Made by a program: the position numbers and the translations under genes
From: Cryobacterium sp. CG_9.6
GTDB taxonomy: Bacteria > Actinomycetota > Actinomycetes > Actinomycetales > Microbacteriaceae
Length of the DNA stretch: 64,000 nt
Direction: 5' to 3'
Assembly (NCBI RefSeq): GCF_029893365.1
Contig: NZ_JARXUZ010000001.1
Span: forward strand, 930,001 to 994,000
Part shown: one piece after another, positions 31,794 to 41,557 of the stretch
Position numbering within the stretch: position 1 is the stretch's first letter
Layout: every line of letters begins with the position of its first letter
Notes under the pieces: generated by a model
Told to the model about the DNA's origin: nothing
The model's database searches: none
The model's input: only the letters and a program-made list of their open reading frames with translations

Positions 31794-34760
31794 ATGAACA
31801 CCCTCATCGTGAACCAGACTTCAGGCACCACCACCACCCGCGCCACAACGGGCGAGGGTTCGCCCGCGTTCAGCGAACGCCACATCGGCACGGATGCCGC
31901 GGCGCAGTCCCACATGCTCGCCACCCTCGGCTACGACTCGGTCGAGGCGCTGGTGGCTGCAGCCGTTCCCGGCTCCATCCACTCCGACCTGTTCCGCACC
32001 GACGGTGACAACACGCTGCCTCCCTCCGCCACCGAGCCGGAAGCCATCGCCGAACTGCGGCGCATCGCCGGCCTCAACACGGTCAAGCGGTCCATGATCG
32101 GACTCGGCTACTACGACACCTTCACGCCCGCCGTAATCAAGCGCAACGTGTTCGAAAACCCGAGCTGGTACACGGCCTACACGCCTTACCAGCCGGAAAT
32201 CTCCCAGGGTCGCCTCGAAGCCGTCATCAACTTTCAGACCATGGTGTCCGACCTCACCGGGCTCACGACCGCCAACGCGTCGATGCTTGACGAGTCCACG
32301 GCCGTCGTGGAGGGCATGCTTCTCGCCCTGCGCGCTTTCAAGGGGTCATCGCGCCGCTTCATCATTGACGCCGACGCGCTTCCGCAGACGCAAGCGCTGC
32401 TGGCCAACCGCGCTGATGCGCTTGGAATCCAGCTCGATATCCTGCCGCTCACGGAGACCACCACCGCGGCCGATCTCGGCGAATTCTTCGGCATCTTCGT
32501 GCAGTACCCCGCGGCATCCGGTCGGGTCTGGAACCCGGCCGGCGTGATCTCGCTGGCCCACGAGCAGAAGGCACTCGCCATCGTGGCAGCCGACCTGCTC
32601 GCCCTGACGCTGATCGCATCACCCGGCGACCTGGGCGCCGACGTTGCCGTGGGCTCCAGCCAGCGCTTCGGCGTCCCCATGGGGTTTGGTGGTCCGCATG
32701 CCGGCTACATGGCCGTGCGCAAGGGACTCGAACGCCAGCTGCCCGGTCGACTCGTGGGTGTGAGCATCGATGCCGAGGGGCGCCCGGCCTACCGCCTGGC
32801 CCTGCAGGTGCGCGAGCAGCACATTCGCCGCGACAAGGCCACGTCCAACATCTGCACCGCACAGGTGCTGCTCGCCGTGATGGCCGGCATGTACGCCGTG
32901 TATCACGGACCAGAGGGCCTGCGCCGGATCGCGACCGAGGTGCACGAACGTGCCGGTCAGCTGGCCGCGGCCCTCCGTGCCACCGGCGCCGAGATCGTGC
33001 ATGAGAGTTTCTTCGACACCATTCAGGTGCGCGTTCCCGGCCGTGCCGCAGCCCTCGTGGAGCGCGCCGCGACGAGCGGGTACAACCTGCGCCTCGTCGA
33101 CGAGAACACCATTGGCCTCGCGGTAGACGAGACCACGACACCGGGTGAACTCGCCCATATTGTGCAGGTTTTTGGCGGCAGTGACGCCTTTGGCCACGTG
33201 GACCTCAGCGTGGTTGATGCGGGCCTGCCGGCCGAGCTCGCCCGCACGAGCGCGTATCTCGAGCACCTGGTCTTCAACACCCACCGCTCCGAGACCAGCA
33301 TGATGCGCTACCTCAAGCGCCTCGCCGACGCTGACTATGCACTCGACCGGGGCATGATTCCGCTGGGCTCCTGCACCATGAAGCTCAACGCCGCGAGCGA
33401 GATGGAGGCGGTGAGCTGGCCTGAATTCGGTGGCCTGCATCCGTTTGCTCCGCGCGCCGACGTGGAGGGTTACCTGCTTCTTGTTCGTCAGCTCGAGACC
33501 TGGCTCACGGATGTCACCGGGTACCACTCCGTGTCGCTGCAGCCGAACGCGGGCAGCCAGGGCGAGCTTGCTGGCCTTCTCGCGATCACGGGCTATCACC
33601 GCTCCCGCGGAGACGAATCGCGCACCATTTGCCTTATTCCCTCGAGTGCACACGGCACGAATGCGGCATCCGCTGCCCTTGCCGGCATGCGGGTCGTGGT
33701 CGTGGCGTGCGATGAGCTGGGCAACGTGGATCTCGACGACCTGAACGCCAAGATCGCCGAGCACGCCGACAACCTCTCGGCCCTGATGATTACGTATCCC
33801 TCAACTCACGGTGTGTACGAGCACGAGGTGGCCACCATCTGCCGCGCCGTGCACGATGCCGGCGGACAGGTGTATGTGGACGGCGCGAACCTGAACGCAC
33901 TGCTCGGGTTCGCCCGGTACGGCGATTTCGGTGGCGACGTGTCGCACCTCAACCTGCACAAGACGTTCTGCATCCCGCACGGCGGTGGCGGACCGGGCGT
34001 GGGTCCGGTTGCGGCCAAGTCCCACCTGGCACCTTTCTTGCCGGGACACCCGATGGCCCAGAGTGACGAGCACTACATGCTGTTGCCCGACGGCACGGCC
34101 GGCACCATTCGCCACGAGGGCGGGCCGGTTTCCGGCGCTCCGTACGGCAGCCCGAGCATCCTGCCCATTTCGTGGGCATACGTGCGCATGATGGGTGCGG
34201 AGGGTCTGAAGAAGGCCACCGGCGCAGCCGTGCTCGCGGCCAACTATGTGGCTAAGCGACTCTCGGACGCCTACCCGCTGCTGTATTCGGGGGCCAACGG
34301 TCTGGTCGCACACGAGTGCATCCTCGACCTGCGTCCGTTGACGGCCGAAACGGGTGTCACCGTAGACGACGTGGCCAAGCGCCTCATCGACTACGGCTTC
34401 CACTCGCCCACCATGAGCTTCCCGGTGGGAGGAACGCTCATGGTTGAACCCACGGAGAGCGAAGACCTCGGCGAGATCGACCGCTTCATTACCGCGATGC
34501 TCGCCATCCGTGCCGAAGCGGATTCCGTGGCCGCCGGCGTGTGGCCGGCCCACGATAACCCGTTGCACAACGCCCCGCACACCGCGCAATCGGTGATCGA
34601 GGGGGAGTGGGAGCACCCGTACGACCGGGCAACGGCCGTGTATCCGGTGCGTTCACTTGTGGCGCACAAGTACTGGCCGCCGGTGCGTCGCATCGACAAC
34701 GCCTTTGGCGACCGTAACCTGGTCTGTTCCTGCCCGCCTCCCGAGGCGTTCGAGGACTAG
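31794..34760 (+). CDS. gcvP: Glycine dehydrogenase (decarboxylating), P protein
   Basis: A 988-residue single-chain PLP enzyme that decarboxylates glycine and loads the H protein. The PLP Lys lies in '[17 protein letters not shown]'. Other landmarks are '[10 protein letters not shown]', '[10 protein letters not shown]' and '[10 protein letters not shown]', covering both halves of the fused P protein (the P1 and P2 subunits of some bacteria). The first 25 residues are a variable Thr-rich leader. It is the last gene of the riboswitch-controlled operon. Confidence 0.97.
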   Translation: MNTLIVNQTSGTTTTRATTGEGSPAFSERHIGTDAAAQSHMLATLGYDSVEALVAAAVPGSIHSDLFRTDGDNTLPPSATEPEAIAELRRIAGLNTVKRSMIGLGYYDTFTPAVIKRNVFENPSWYTAYTPYQPEISQGRLEAVINFQTMVSDLTGLTTANASMLDESTAVVEGMLLALRAFKGSSRRFIIDADALPQTQALLANRADALGIQLDILPLTETTTAADLGEFFGIFVQYPAASGRVWNPAGVISLAHEQKALAIVAADLLALTLIASPGDLGADVAVGSSQRFGVPMGFGGPHAGYMAVRKGLERQLPGRLVGVSIDAEGRPAYRLALQVREQHIRRDKATSNICTAQVLLAVMAGMYAVYHGPEGLRRIATEVHERAGQLAAALRATGAEIVHESFFDTIQVRVPGRAAALVERAATSGYNLRLVDENTIGLAVDETTTPGELAHIVQVFGGSDAFGHVDLSVVDAGLPAELARTSAYLEHLVFNTHRSETSMMRYLKRLADADYALDRGMIPLGSCTMKLNAASEMEAVSWPEFGGLHPFAPRADVEGYLLLVRQLETWLTDVTGYHSVSLQPNAGSQGELAGLLAITGYHRSRGDESRTICLIPSSAHGTNAASAALAGMRVVVVACDELGNVDLDDLNAKIAEHADNLSALMITYPSTHGVYEHEVATICRAVHDAGGQVYVDGANLNALLGFARYGDFGGDVSHLNLHKTFCIPHGGGGPGVGPVAAKSHLAPFLPGHPMAQSDEHYMLLPDGTAGTIRHEGGPVSGAPYGSPSILPISWAYVRMMGAEGLKKATGAAVLAANYVAKRLSDAYPLLYSGANGLVAHECILDLRPLTAETGVTVDDVAKRLIDYGFHSPTMSFPVGGTLMVEPTESEDLGEIDRFITAMLAIRAEADSVAAGVWPAHDNPLHNAPHTAQSVIEGEWEHPYDRATAVYPVRSLVAHKYWPPVRRIDNAFGDRNLVCSCPPPEAFED

Positions 34761-34788
34761 CCCGCTGCCGCTGGTCGCCCCCCCCCTT

Positions 34789-34820
34789 TCGCTGGTCGAG
34801 CTTGTCGAGACCCGACCAGC
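34789..34820. repeat. Short palindromic repeat between convergent genes
   Basis: CGCTGGTCG and CGACCAGCG form a perfect 9-bp inverted repeat around GAGCTTGTCGAGAC-type sequence. It shares its CGCTGGTCGAG end with the three longer repeats at 51.0-51.5 kb. It sits between gcvP (+) and the CPBP gene (-) and could end transcription from both sides. Confidence 0.75.
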
Positions 34821-34837
34821 GCGGGGGCAGCCAGGCG

Positions 34838-35614
34838 TCAGGCGGGGGCCAGCAGGCCGGGCCACCAGGCCAGCGCCAGGGGGTAGCCCACGAAGGAGAG
34901 AATGTCGAGCAGCCAGTGGGTGACCACCAGCGGCATCGTGCGGCCCCAGCGGTTGTAGCACCAGCCGAAGACCACGCCCATGGCCACGTTTCCAAAAAAC
35001 GGCCCGATGCCCTGATACAGGTGGTAGCTGCCGCGCAGCACGGCCGACGACAGAATGATCGTCCACGTTGACCACCCCAGCTGTCGCAGTCGGGTAAACA
35101 GGTACCCCACCACGATCACTTCCTCCACCAGCGCGCTCCGCAGTGCCGAGAACACCAGAATCGGGATCGTCCACCAGAATGTGTCGATCGGCGACGGCAC
35201 GACCGCTACCGTAAACCCAAACGCGCGGCCGGCCAGGTACAGTCCCAGCCCCGGAATACCAATCAGCAGCAGTAGCCCCACACCGCGCAGCACATCCCGT
35301 CCCGGTTGTGTGAAGTCCAGCCCCAGGTCTCGAAACGGGCTGCGCCCGGGAACCCACAGCAGGTAGAGCACCAGCGCCACGGCCACCAGCCCGAAGGTGA
35401 TCCCCAGAAACTGGTACGTGAAGTCCAGCCACTCTCGGGGCGACTGAGAGCCGTTAAGCGTCGCAGACTGTTCCGACAGTGGGGTGGTGTCGGTGAGTCG
35501 AGCCACGATCGACACCAGCGAATACACAGCGGATGCCCCGAGCGAGAGCCCCAGCACGATCGCAATTTCCCAGTACAGCCGGGCCGTGCGCGCGGTTGGG
35601 GACGTTTCGCTCAT
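34838..35614 (-). CDS. CPBP-family intramembrane protein (possible protease)
   Basis: A 258-residue membrane protein with about seven to eight TM segments. CPBP/Abi motifs are recognisable: the paired glutamates in 'ALVEEVIVVGYLFTRL', then 'RGSYHLYQGIGPFFGNVAMG', and 'MPLVVTHWLLD'. The Arg that normally follows the glutamates (EExxxR) is not present at its usual place, so activity is uncertain. The ATG at 35612-35614 (MSETSP) is preceded by GATGAGGGG; a start 7 codons upstream is possible. It stands alone, convergent with gcvP. Confidence 0.82.
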   Translation of the reverse strand: MSETSPTARTARLYWEIAIVLGLSLGASAVYSLVSIVARLTDTTPLSEQSATLNGSQSPREWLDFTYQFLGITFGLVAVALVLYLLWVPGRSPFRDLGLDFTQPGRDVLRGVGLLLLIGIPGLGLYLAGRAFGFTVAVVPSPIDTFWWTIPILVFSALRSALVEEVIVVGYLFTRLRQLGWSTWTIILSSAVLRGSYHLYQGIGPFFGNVAMGVVFGWCYNRWGRTMPLVVTHWLLDILSFVGYPLALAWWPGLLAPA

Positions 35615-35779
35615 CCCCTCATCCTGCCAGTCCACACCTCGACGCAGAGCGGCGTGAGCTGCAGGGAATGCTGCCCAAACGGAATTTCATGCACATATTG
35701 TGTATTTTCGGTGAATTTGGCGCAGATTATGGGCGTCAAATGTTTCACCTAGGTAACGGTTCCGCCGCAGGTGCCAAGA

Positions 35780-35809
35780 TTCACCACGGCCCCAATTAGG
35801 GTCTAACAT
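35780..35809 (+). promoter_or_regulatory. Possible promoter of the first peptide-transport operon
   Basis: TTCACC (35780-35785) and TAACAT (35804-35809) are separated by 18 bp, about 60 nt before the binding-protein start. The 256-nt gap before this operon is noticeably AT-richer than its surroundings. The hexamers are only partial matches. Confidence 0.4.
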
Positions 35810-35870
35810 AACCAGAGCGTCCGCGCGCTTACAAGCTGCTGCGGCGTTTACCTTTTTCACTGGAGGAAAA

Positions 35871-37484
35871 TTGAGAATCAAGAGACTCGGCGTTGTCGCC
35901 ATTGCTCTCGCCGCTGTGGGAGCACTTACGCTCGCCGGTTGCGCCAGCGGAACCACAGAACCTGCAGCAGGCGGCGACGCTGCGGCCATCGTTACGACCA
36001 ATGGCTCCGAACCGCAGAACCCGTTGATCCCCACCAACACCACCGAGACCGGTGGCGGCAAGATCGTCACCTCGCTCTTCGCTGGACTGGTGTCCTACAC
36101 TTCCACGGGTGAGATCGAGAACGAGGTTGCCGAGTCCATCGAATCCGATGACGCGACCAACTGGACAGTGACCCTCGAAGACGGCTGGACCTTCTCCAAC
36201 GGCGATCCGGTCACCTCCTCCTCGTTCGTTGACGCCTGGAACTACGGTGCGCTTCTGAGTAACGCTCAGAGCTCTTCCTATTTCTTCGATGACATTGCCG
36301 GCTTCAGCTACGACACCGATGCTGAGCTGAGCGGCCTGACGGTCGTCGACGATAAGACCTTCACTGTGGAGCTCGCTTCACCTGAGGCCGACTGGCCGCT
36401 GCGTCTCGGCTACACGGCATTCTCGCCGCTGCCCGAGGTGGCCTTCACCGACATGGAAGCATTCGGCGAGAACCCCATCGGTAACGGTCCGTACATGTTT
36501 GCGGCTGACGGTGCATGGCAGCACGACGTGCAGGTCGACCTCGTGACAAACCCCGAGTATGACGGTGTGCGCAAGCCCGTCAACGGCGGCCTCAGCATCG
36601 TCTTCTATGCCTCGCTGGACTCGGCATACGCCGACGCGCAGGGTGGAAACCTCGACGTTCTCGATGCCGTCCCCGACTCGGCATTCGCGACGTACCAGAG
36701 TGACTTCCCGGACCGCTTCGTGAACCAGCCGGCCGCAATTTTCCAGGCATTCAACATGCCGTACTACCTCGAACACTGGAGTGGCGAAGAGGGCACGCTG
36801 CGTCGCGCCGCGATCTCCATGTCCATTGACCGTGCGCAGATCACCGATGTCATCTTCCAGGGCACGCGCACTCCGGCCACCGACTTCACCTCGCCGGTTA
36901 TTGACGGCTACTCCGATTCCCTCGCGGGTTCAGAGGTTCTCGAGTACAACCCCGAAGAGGCCGTTGCCAAGTGGGCTGAGGCTGACGCCATCTCCCCGTA
37001 CACCGGCACGTTCGACATCGCCTACAACGCCGACGGTGGCCACCAGGCTTGGGTTGACGCCGTTGTGAACAGTGTCAAGAACACGCTGGGAATCGACGCC
37101 GTTGGCAAGCCATACCCCACGTTCGCTGCCGCAATCGACGACCGTGAGAACCAGAAGCTGACCGGTGCCACGCGCGCCGGCTGGCAGGCAGATTACCCCT
37201 CCATGTACAACTTCCTCGCGCCGCTCTACCAGACCGGTGCCGGATCGAACTACGAGGGTTACAGCAGCGAAGCATTCGACACCCTGCTCAAGGAGGGTGC
37301 TGCCGCTTCGAACGTTGAAGACGCAACCGCCAAGTACATCGAGGCTCAGGAAGTCCTCCTCGAGGACCTTCCGACCATTCCGCTGTGGTACTCGAACGTA
37401 GCTGGCGTCTGGTCTGAAAGCGTCAACGATGTTGTCTTCGGTTGGGATTCCGTCCCGCTGTATAGCCAGATCACGAAGAACTAG
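35871..37484 (+). CDS. Peptide ABC transporter substrate-binding lipoprotein (DppA/OppA family, operon 1)
   Basis: A 537-residue exported lipoprotein that captures oligopeptides for uptake. The signal peptide ends in the lipobox 'LTLAGC' (Cys at residue 24). The SBP_bac_5 fold is seen in 'NPLIPTNTTETGGGKIVTSLF' (in part: NPLIPTNTTE and IVTSLFAGL), 'DGWTFSNGDPVTSSSFVDAW' (GWTFSNGDPV) and 'ENPIGNGPYMF'. The start codon is TTG at 35871, preceded by GGAGG; no ATG or GTG is available near it, and the second operon's binding protein has the same spacing before an ATG. A strong stem-loop follows before the permease genes. Confidence 0.93.
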   Translation: MRIKRLGVVAIALAAVGALTLAGCASGTTEPAAGGDAAAIVTTNGSEPQNPLIPTNTTETGGGKIVTSLFAGLVSYTSTGEIENEVAESIESDDATNWTVTLEDGWTFSNGDPVTSSSFVDAWNYGALLSNAQSSSYFFDDIAGFSYDTDAELSGLTVVDDKTFTVELASPEADWPLRLGYTAFSPLPEVAFTDMEAFGENPIGNGPYMFAADGAWQHDVQVDLVTNPEYDGVRKPVNGGLSIVFYASLDSAYADAQGGNLDVLDAVPDSAFATYQSDFPDRFVNQPAAIFQAFNMPYYLEHWSGEEGTLRRAAISMSIDRAQITDVIFQGTRTPATDFTSPVIDGYSDSLAGSEVLEYNPEEAVAKWAEADAISPYTGTFDIAYNADGGHQAWVDAVVNSVKNTLGIDAVGKPYPTFAAAIDDRENQKLTGATRAGWQADYPSMYNFLAPLYQTGAGSNYEGYSSEAFDTLLKEGAAASNVEDATAKYIEAQEVLLEDLPTIPLWYSNVAGVWSESVNDVVFGWDSVPLYSQITKN

Positions 37485-37527
37485 CACGATAAGAACGGGT
37501 ACGAACGTAAGATTTACCTAAGAGACG

Positions 37528-37559
37528 AAATGCCCGGGGGCTGCGGCCCCCGGGCATTT
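37528..37559 (+). terminator. Strong stem-loop between binding-protein and permease genes (operon 1)
   Basis: A perfect 14-bp stem (AAATGCCCGGGGGC with its complement) closes a TGCG tetraloop. It lies 44 nt after the binding-protein stop and 63 nt before the first permease start. It probably stops most transcripts or protects the upstream mRNA, giving excess binding protein over membrane components. Confidence 0.85.
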
Positions 37560-37622
37560 CAGTCGTTAGACTCCTTGAATGATTGAGATGTTCATGCATA
37601 TTTGTTCCATCGTGGGAACCTG

Positions 37623-38552
37623 ATGCTCTGGTATACCGGCAAACGTCTGCTTCAGATGATTCCCGTATTCTTCGGAGCCACGTTCCTCATCTACTTCATG
37701 GTTTTCTCCTTACCCGGAGATCCCATCACCGCGCTGTACGGAGACCGTCCACCGGCACCGGCCGTGATCGAACAGATCCGCGCCGAATTCAACCTCGACA
37801 AACCTTTCTTGGTTCAGTATTTCCTCTACATCACGGGTTTCCTGCAGGGTGACCTCGGAACGACGTTCTCCGGACGTGCCGTTTCCGATGTCATGGCGCA
37901 GGCCTTCCCGATTACCGCTCGCCTTGCTCTGCTGGCGCTGGCCATGGAAGCCGTTTTCGGCATCGTGGTTGGTCTGGTTGCCGGGCTGCGAAAAGGCAAG
38001 ATTTTTGACGCGAGCGCGCTTGTGGTCAGCCTGCTGCTGATCAGCGTGCCCACGTTCGTCATTGGTTTCGTGCTGCAGTATGTGTTCGCGATCCAGCTCG
38101 GCTGGGCACGCACCACGGTGAGTGGTGATGCGCCGCTAAGCGAGCTCATTCTGCCCGCTATTGTTCTGGCATCTGTGTCGTTTGCGTACATTGTGCGACT
38201 GACGCGGGCCAGCGTGTCCGACAACCTCAACGCAGACTTCGTGCGCACCGCGACGGCAAAGGGGCTGTCGCGTCCCCGGGTTGTCACGGTGCACGTGCTC
38301 CGCAACTCTCTCGTTCCCGTGGTGACCTTCCTCGGAGTGGACCTTGGTTCCCTCATGGTTGGCGCCATCGTGACCGAGGGAATCTTCAACATCAACGGTG
38401 TGGGTGGCACGGTCTACAAGGCAATCAGGCTCGGCGAAGGACCCACGGTAGTGTCCTTCGTCGCCGTCATGGTTGTCATTTTCGTCGTTGCCAACCTGCT
38501 CGTCGACCTGCTGTACGCAGCTCTGGACCCGAGGATTCGCTATGCCAAGTAA
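37623..38552 (+). CDS. Peptide ABC transporter permease (DppB type, operon 1)
   Basis: A 309-residue membrane protein with about six TM segments. The start 'RLLQMIPVFFGATFLIYFMV' is typical of DppB/OppB, as is 'LPGDPITALYGDRP'. The C-terminal third has the coupling (EAA-like) loop 'RTATAKGLSRPRVVTVHVLRN', where 'AKGLS' contacts the ATPase. I use the ATG at 37623; a TTG at 37602 is possible but unlikely. Its end overlaps the next gene by 11 nt. Confidence 0.92.
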   Translation: MLWYTGKRLLQMIPVFFGATFLIYFMVFSLPGDPITALYGDRPPAPAVIEQIRAEFNLDKPFLVQYFLYITGFLQGDLGTTFSGRAVSDVMAQAFPITARLALLALAMEAVFGIVVGLVAGLRKGKIFDASALVVSLLLISVPTFVIGFVLQYVFAIQLGWARTTVSGDAPLSELILPAIVLASVSFAYIVRLTRASVSDNLNADFVRTATAKGLSRPRVVTVHVLRNSLVPVVTFLGVDLGSLMVGAIVTEGIFNINGVGGTVYKAIRLGEGPTVVSFVAVMVVIFVVANLLVDLLYAALDPRIRYAK

Positions 38553-39489
38553 AGACACCCGAGTGCAGCCGCATTTTGTCGCCGCACTCGAAGACACCCC
38601 CATCGTTGCGGTCGACCGACTCGATGAATCTCAGAAGGCCCGGAGCACCTGGACGGATGCCTGGGAATCCATGCGCCGCCGCCCCACCTTCTGGATCTCC
38701 TCCGTGTTGATCCTGTTCATCGTGGTTGTTGCGCTGTTCCCGTCGCTGTTCACCCAGACCAGCCCGACCGCGTGTGACCTCTCAAACAGCAACGGGGACC
38801 CGTCCGCGGGACACCCGTTCGGTTTCAACCGCCAGGGTTGCGACATCTACGCACGAGTGATCTTCGGTACCCAGGCATCCATCACCGTGGGGCTGCTCGC
38901 CACCCTCATGGTGACAATCTTCGGCCTGATCATTGGAGCACTCGCGGGTTACTACGGTGGGTTCCTTGACGCGGTGGTCTCGCGTGTTGGTGATATCTTC
39001 TTCGCCGTTCCGACCGTGCTGGGCGCCATCGTGCTGCTGTCGGTGCTGCCTGAGCGAACTCCCATCATCATTGCCTTCGTGCTGTTCATCTTCGCCTGGC
39101 CGCAGATTGCCCGCATCATGCGTGGTGCCGTGCTGTCGTCACGGAGTTCCGACTATGTCACCGCTTCGACCGCCCTCGGCGTGTCCAAGTTCACCATTTT
39201 GCTGCGCCATGTTGTTCCCAACTCGATCACGCCCGTGATTGTGGTGGCCACGGTGTCTCTTGGAACGTTTATTGTTGCCGAGGCGACCCTGTCGTTCCTG
39301 GGTATTGGTCTCGGATCCGACATCATGTCGTGGGGTCGTGACATTGCCGAGGCGCAGACCTCCATTAGAACGGACCCTCAGGTGCTCATGTACCCGGCAG
39401 CCGCCCTGTCGGTGACGGTGCTGTCGTTCCTTATGCTCGGCGACGTTGTACGCGACGCCCTTGATCCCGAAGCGAGGGCCCGCCGATGA
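38542..39489 (+). CDS. Peptide ABC transporter permease (DppC type, operon 1)
   Basis: A 315-residue membrane protein. A long cytoplasmic N-terminus (about 45 residues, 'WTDAWESMRRRPTFWISS') leads into TM1. An outside loop carries 'GHPFGFNRQGCDIYARVIFG' (the DppC 'HPFGTDxxGRDxxSRxIxG' block, with Cys in place of Gly/Arg region), and the EAA-like loop is 'ASTALGVSKFTILLRHVVPN'. It pairs with the DppB-type permease and overlaps the ATPase gene by ATGA. Confidence 0.92.
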   Translation: MPSKDTRVQPHFVAALEDTPIVAVDRLDESQKARSTWTDAWESMRRRPTFWISSVLILFIVVVALFPSLFTQTSPTACDLSNSNGDPSAGHPFGFNRQGCDIYARVIFGTQASITVGLLATLMVTIFGLIIGALAGYYGGFLDAVVSRVGDIFFAVPTVLGAIVLLSVLPERTPIIIAFVLFIFAWPQIARIMRGAVLSSRSSDYVTASTALGVSKFTILLRHVVPNSITPVIVVATVSLGTFIVAEATLSFLGIGLGSDIMSWGRDIAEAQTSIRTDPQVLMYPAAALSVTVLSFLMLGDVVRDALDPEARARR

Positions 39490-41234
39490 CTCAAGTCGAC
39501 AGCGAAACCGTTACTGCCACAGTGTCCGATTCCAACGAACCGCTCCTTCAGATCCGTGACCTCGAGGTGGGGTTCCAGACCCAGTATGGTCTCGTACCCG
39601 CCGTTCGTGGCGTAAGTCTCACCCTGTACGCGGGCCAGACGCTTGCCATCGTCGGTGAATCCGGCTCGGGCAAGACCACCACCGCCCAGGCCATCATCAA
39701 TCTGCTTGCCGGAACTGGCAAGGTCACCGCTGGCGAGATCCTCTTTGAGGGTCGGGATCTGACCAAGCTGTCCGCGAAAGAGATTCAGGACGTGCGTGGT
39801 CGACTCATCGGCTACGTTCCTCAGGATCCGATGAGCAACCTCAACCCGGTCTGGAACATCGGATTCCAGGTAGAGGAAGCCATCAAGGCCAACAACGTTG
39901 CTCAGGGCAAAGCGGCACGTGCGCGCACCATTGAGGTGCTGCAGGAAGCCGGCCTGAGCGATGCGGCGGACCGCCTCAAGCAGTTCCCGCACCAGTTCTC
40001 GGGTGGAATGCGTCAGCGCGTGCTGATCGGTATCGGACTGTCGGCACGTCCGAAACTGCTTATCGCGGACGAGCCTACTTCTGCGCTGGACGTCACCGTG
40101 CAGCGTCAGATTCTTGATCACCTGGGTACGCTGACGCGCGACTACGGCACCTCGGTTCTGTTCATCACGCACGACCTCGGTCTTGCTGCCGAGCGCGCGG
40201 AGCAGCTTGTGGTGATGTACAAGGGCAAGATCGTGGAGTCGGGGCCGTCGCAGGAGATTCTGGCCAACCCCCAGCATCCGTACACTCAACGTCTGGTGGC
40301 CGCAGCACCGAGTCTCGCGTCGCGCCGGATCCAGTCCAAGAAGCACCCGGAATCAGGGGCTGCGGAGATCTACTCTCCGGGATCGCTGGACACCGGTCTT
40401 ATCTCTCGCGCCGCGGTGCGGGAAGAGACCGCGCCCACGAAGGACTTCATCTCGGTTCAGGGCGTCTCTAAGATCTACCGCATTCGTCAGGGCGGCCTCA
40501 AATCCAGCGAACTGCTCGCCGTAAACGACGTGTCGTTCGGTGTGAAGCAGGGCACGACCACGGCCATCGTGGGAGAGTCAGGCTCGGGTAAATCGACGGT
40601 GGCAAAGCTCATTCTGCAGCTGGAGAGCATCTCGAGTGGTCGGATCGAGTTTGATGGTCAGGATGTGGCGGGGCTCCGCGGCAAGGATCTGCTCAAGTTC
40701 CGTCGCCGCGTGCAGCCCGTGTTCCAGGACCCCTACGGTTCCCTTGACCCGCAGTACAACGTGGGTAACACCATTGCGGAGCCGCTGTTGGCGCACAAGA
40801 TTGGCACCAAGAAGGAGCGTCAAGCACGAGTTCTGGAACTCCTCGATCAGGTGTCTCTGCCGGCGGCGAGTCAGTTCCGGTATCCGAGCGAACTGTCGGG
40901 AGGGCAGCGACAGCGCATTGCTGTCGCGCGTGCGCTGGCTCTCAAGCCCGACGTTCTCGTGCTCGATGAGGCCGTGTCGGCCCTCGACGTTCTCGTTCAG
41001 GGGCAGGTGCTTGATCTGCTCACCGAGCTGCAGAGCGAACTCGGACTGACGTACGTATTCATCACCCACGACCTCGCGGTCGTGCGCCTCGTCGCCGATA
41101 ACGTGTGCGTCATGCAAAAGGGACGCATTGTCGAGGCGGCCACGACCGACGAAGTCTTCGACAACCCGAAGATGGAGTACACGCAGGAACTCCTGTCGGC
41201 CATCCCCGGTGCCAACTTCGCGTTCGGCAAGTAA
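39486..41234 (+). CDS. Peptide ABC transporter fused double ATPase (DppD-DppF type, operon 1)
   Basis: A 582-residue fusion of the two ATPases that power the permease pair. Half 1 has Walker A GESGSGKTT, 'FSGGMRQRVLIG' and 'LLIADEPTSALDVT', followed by the oligopeptide-type C-terminal extension ('NPQHPYTQRLVAA'). Half 2 starts near residue 315 and has GESGSGKST, 'LSGGQRQRIAVARAL' and 'VLVLDEAVSALDV'. The second Walker B carries 'DEAVSALD' instead of 'DEPTSALD', a tolerated variant. A terminator lies 26 nt downstream. Confidence 0.94.
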   Translation: MTQVDSETVTATVSDSNEPLLQIRDLEVGFQTQYGLVPAVRGVSLTLYAGQTLAIVGESGSGKTTTAQAIINLLAGTGKVTAGEILFEGRDLTKLSAKEIQDVRGRLIGYVPQDPMSNLNPVWNIGFQVEEAIKANNVAQGKAARARTIEVLQEAGLSDAADRLKQFPHQFSGGMRQRVLIGIGLSARPKLLIADEPTSALDVTVQRQILDHLGTLTRDYGTSVLFITHDLGLAAERAEQLVVMYKGKIVESGPSQEILANPQHPYTQRLVAAAPSLASRRIQSKKHPESGAAEIYSPGSLDTGLISRAAVREETAPTKDFISVQGVSKIYRIRQGGLKSSELLAVNDVSFGVKQGTTTAIVGESGSGKSTVAKLILQLESISSGRIEFDGQDVAGLRGKDLLKFRRRVQPVFQDPYGSLDPQYNVGNTIAEPLLAHKIGTKKERQARVLELLDQVSLPAASQFRYPSELSGGQRQRIAVARALALKPDVLVLDEAVSALDVLVQGQVLDLLTELQSELGLTYVFITHDLAVVRLVADNVCVMQKGRIVEAATTDEVFDNPKMEYTQELLSAIPGANFAFGK

Positions 41235-41260
41235 GCCGCAGGCTCGGGGCTCGGGGCTCG

Positions 41261-41305
41261 GGGCACGGTGTGACAGTGTAAAACTGTCACGCCGTGCCCT
41301 TTTTT
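41261..41305 (+). terminator. Rho-independent terminator of peptide-transport operon 1
   Basis: A 17-bp stem (GGGCACGG... to ...CCGTGCCC, one G-T pair) with a GTAAA loop is followed directly by six T. A triple CTCGGGG tandem repeat lies just before it (about 41242-41263). Confidence 0.92.
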
Positions 41306-41557
41306 GTGCCGCGACTGCCCAGAGCGCCACGCACGAGATAGTACTCTGGGCCTCCTGAATCGGAATTATGGCGCGAAACGGGTCCGGAATGCAATCATCT
41401 TGCAGAGAAAGTCAGAATTAATAAATTTCGGTTAAGGCTCTGTAACGTTTCGATGTCTTTGTCGTCACACACGTGTTTTTCTCCCTAGGGTCATATCAAA
41501 CCACGCACGGCGCTGGGGGAATTGGCCAGCGTCGGTGCACCCTGCACAGGAGGAAAC
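41306..41557 (+). other. AT-rich leader of peptide-transport operon 2
   Basis: With the terminator before it, this makes a 323-nt stretch without genes (41235-41557). The middle (about 41405-41445) is distinctly AT-rich, with AATTAATAAATTT. This probably holds the promoter of the second binding-protein gene, but I cannot fix a convincing -35/-10 pair. The ribosome site AGGAGG-AAAC lies right before the ATG at 41558. No other structure is evident. Confidence 0.5.
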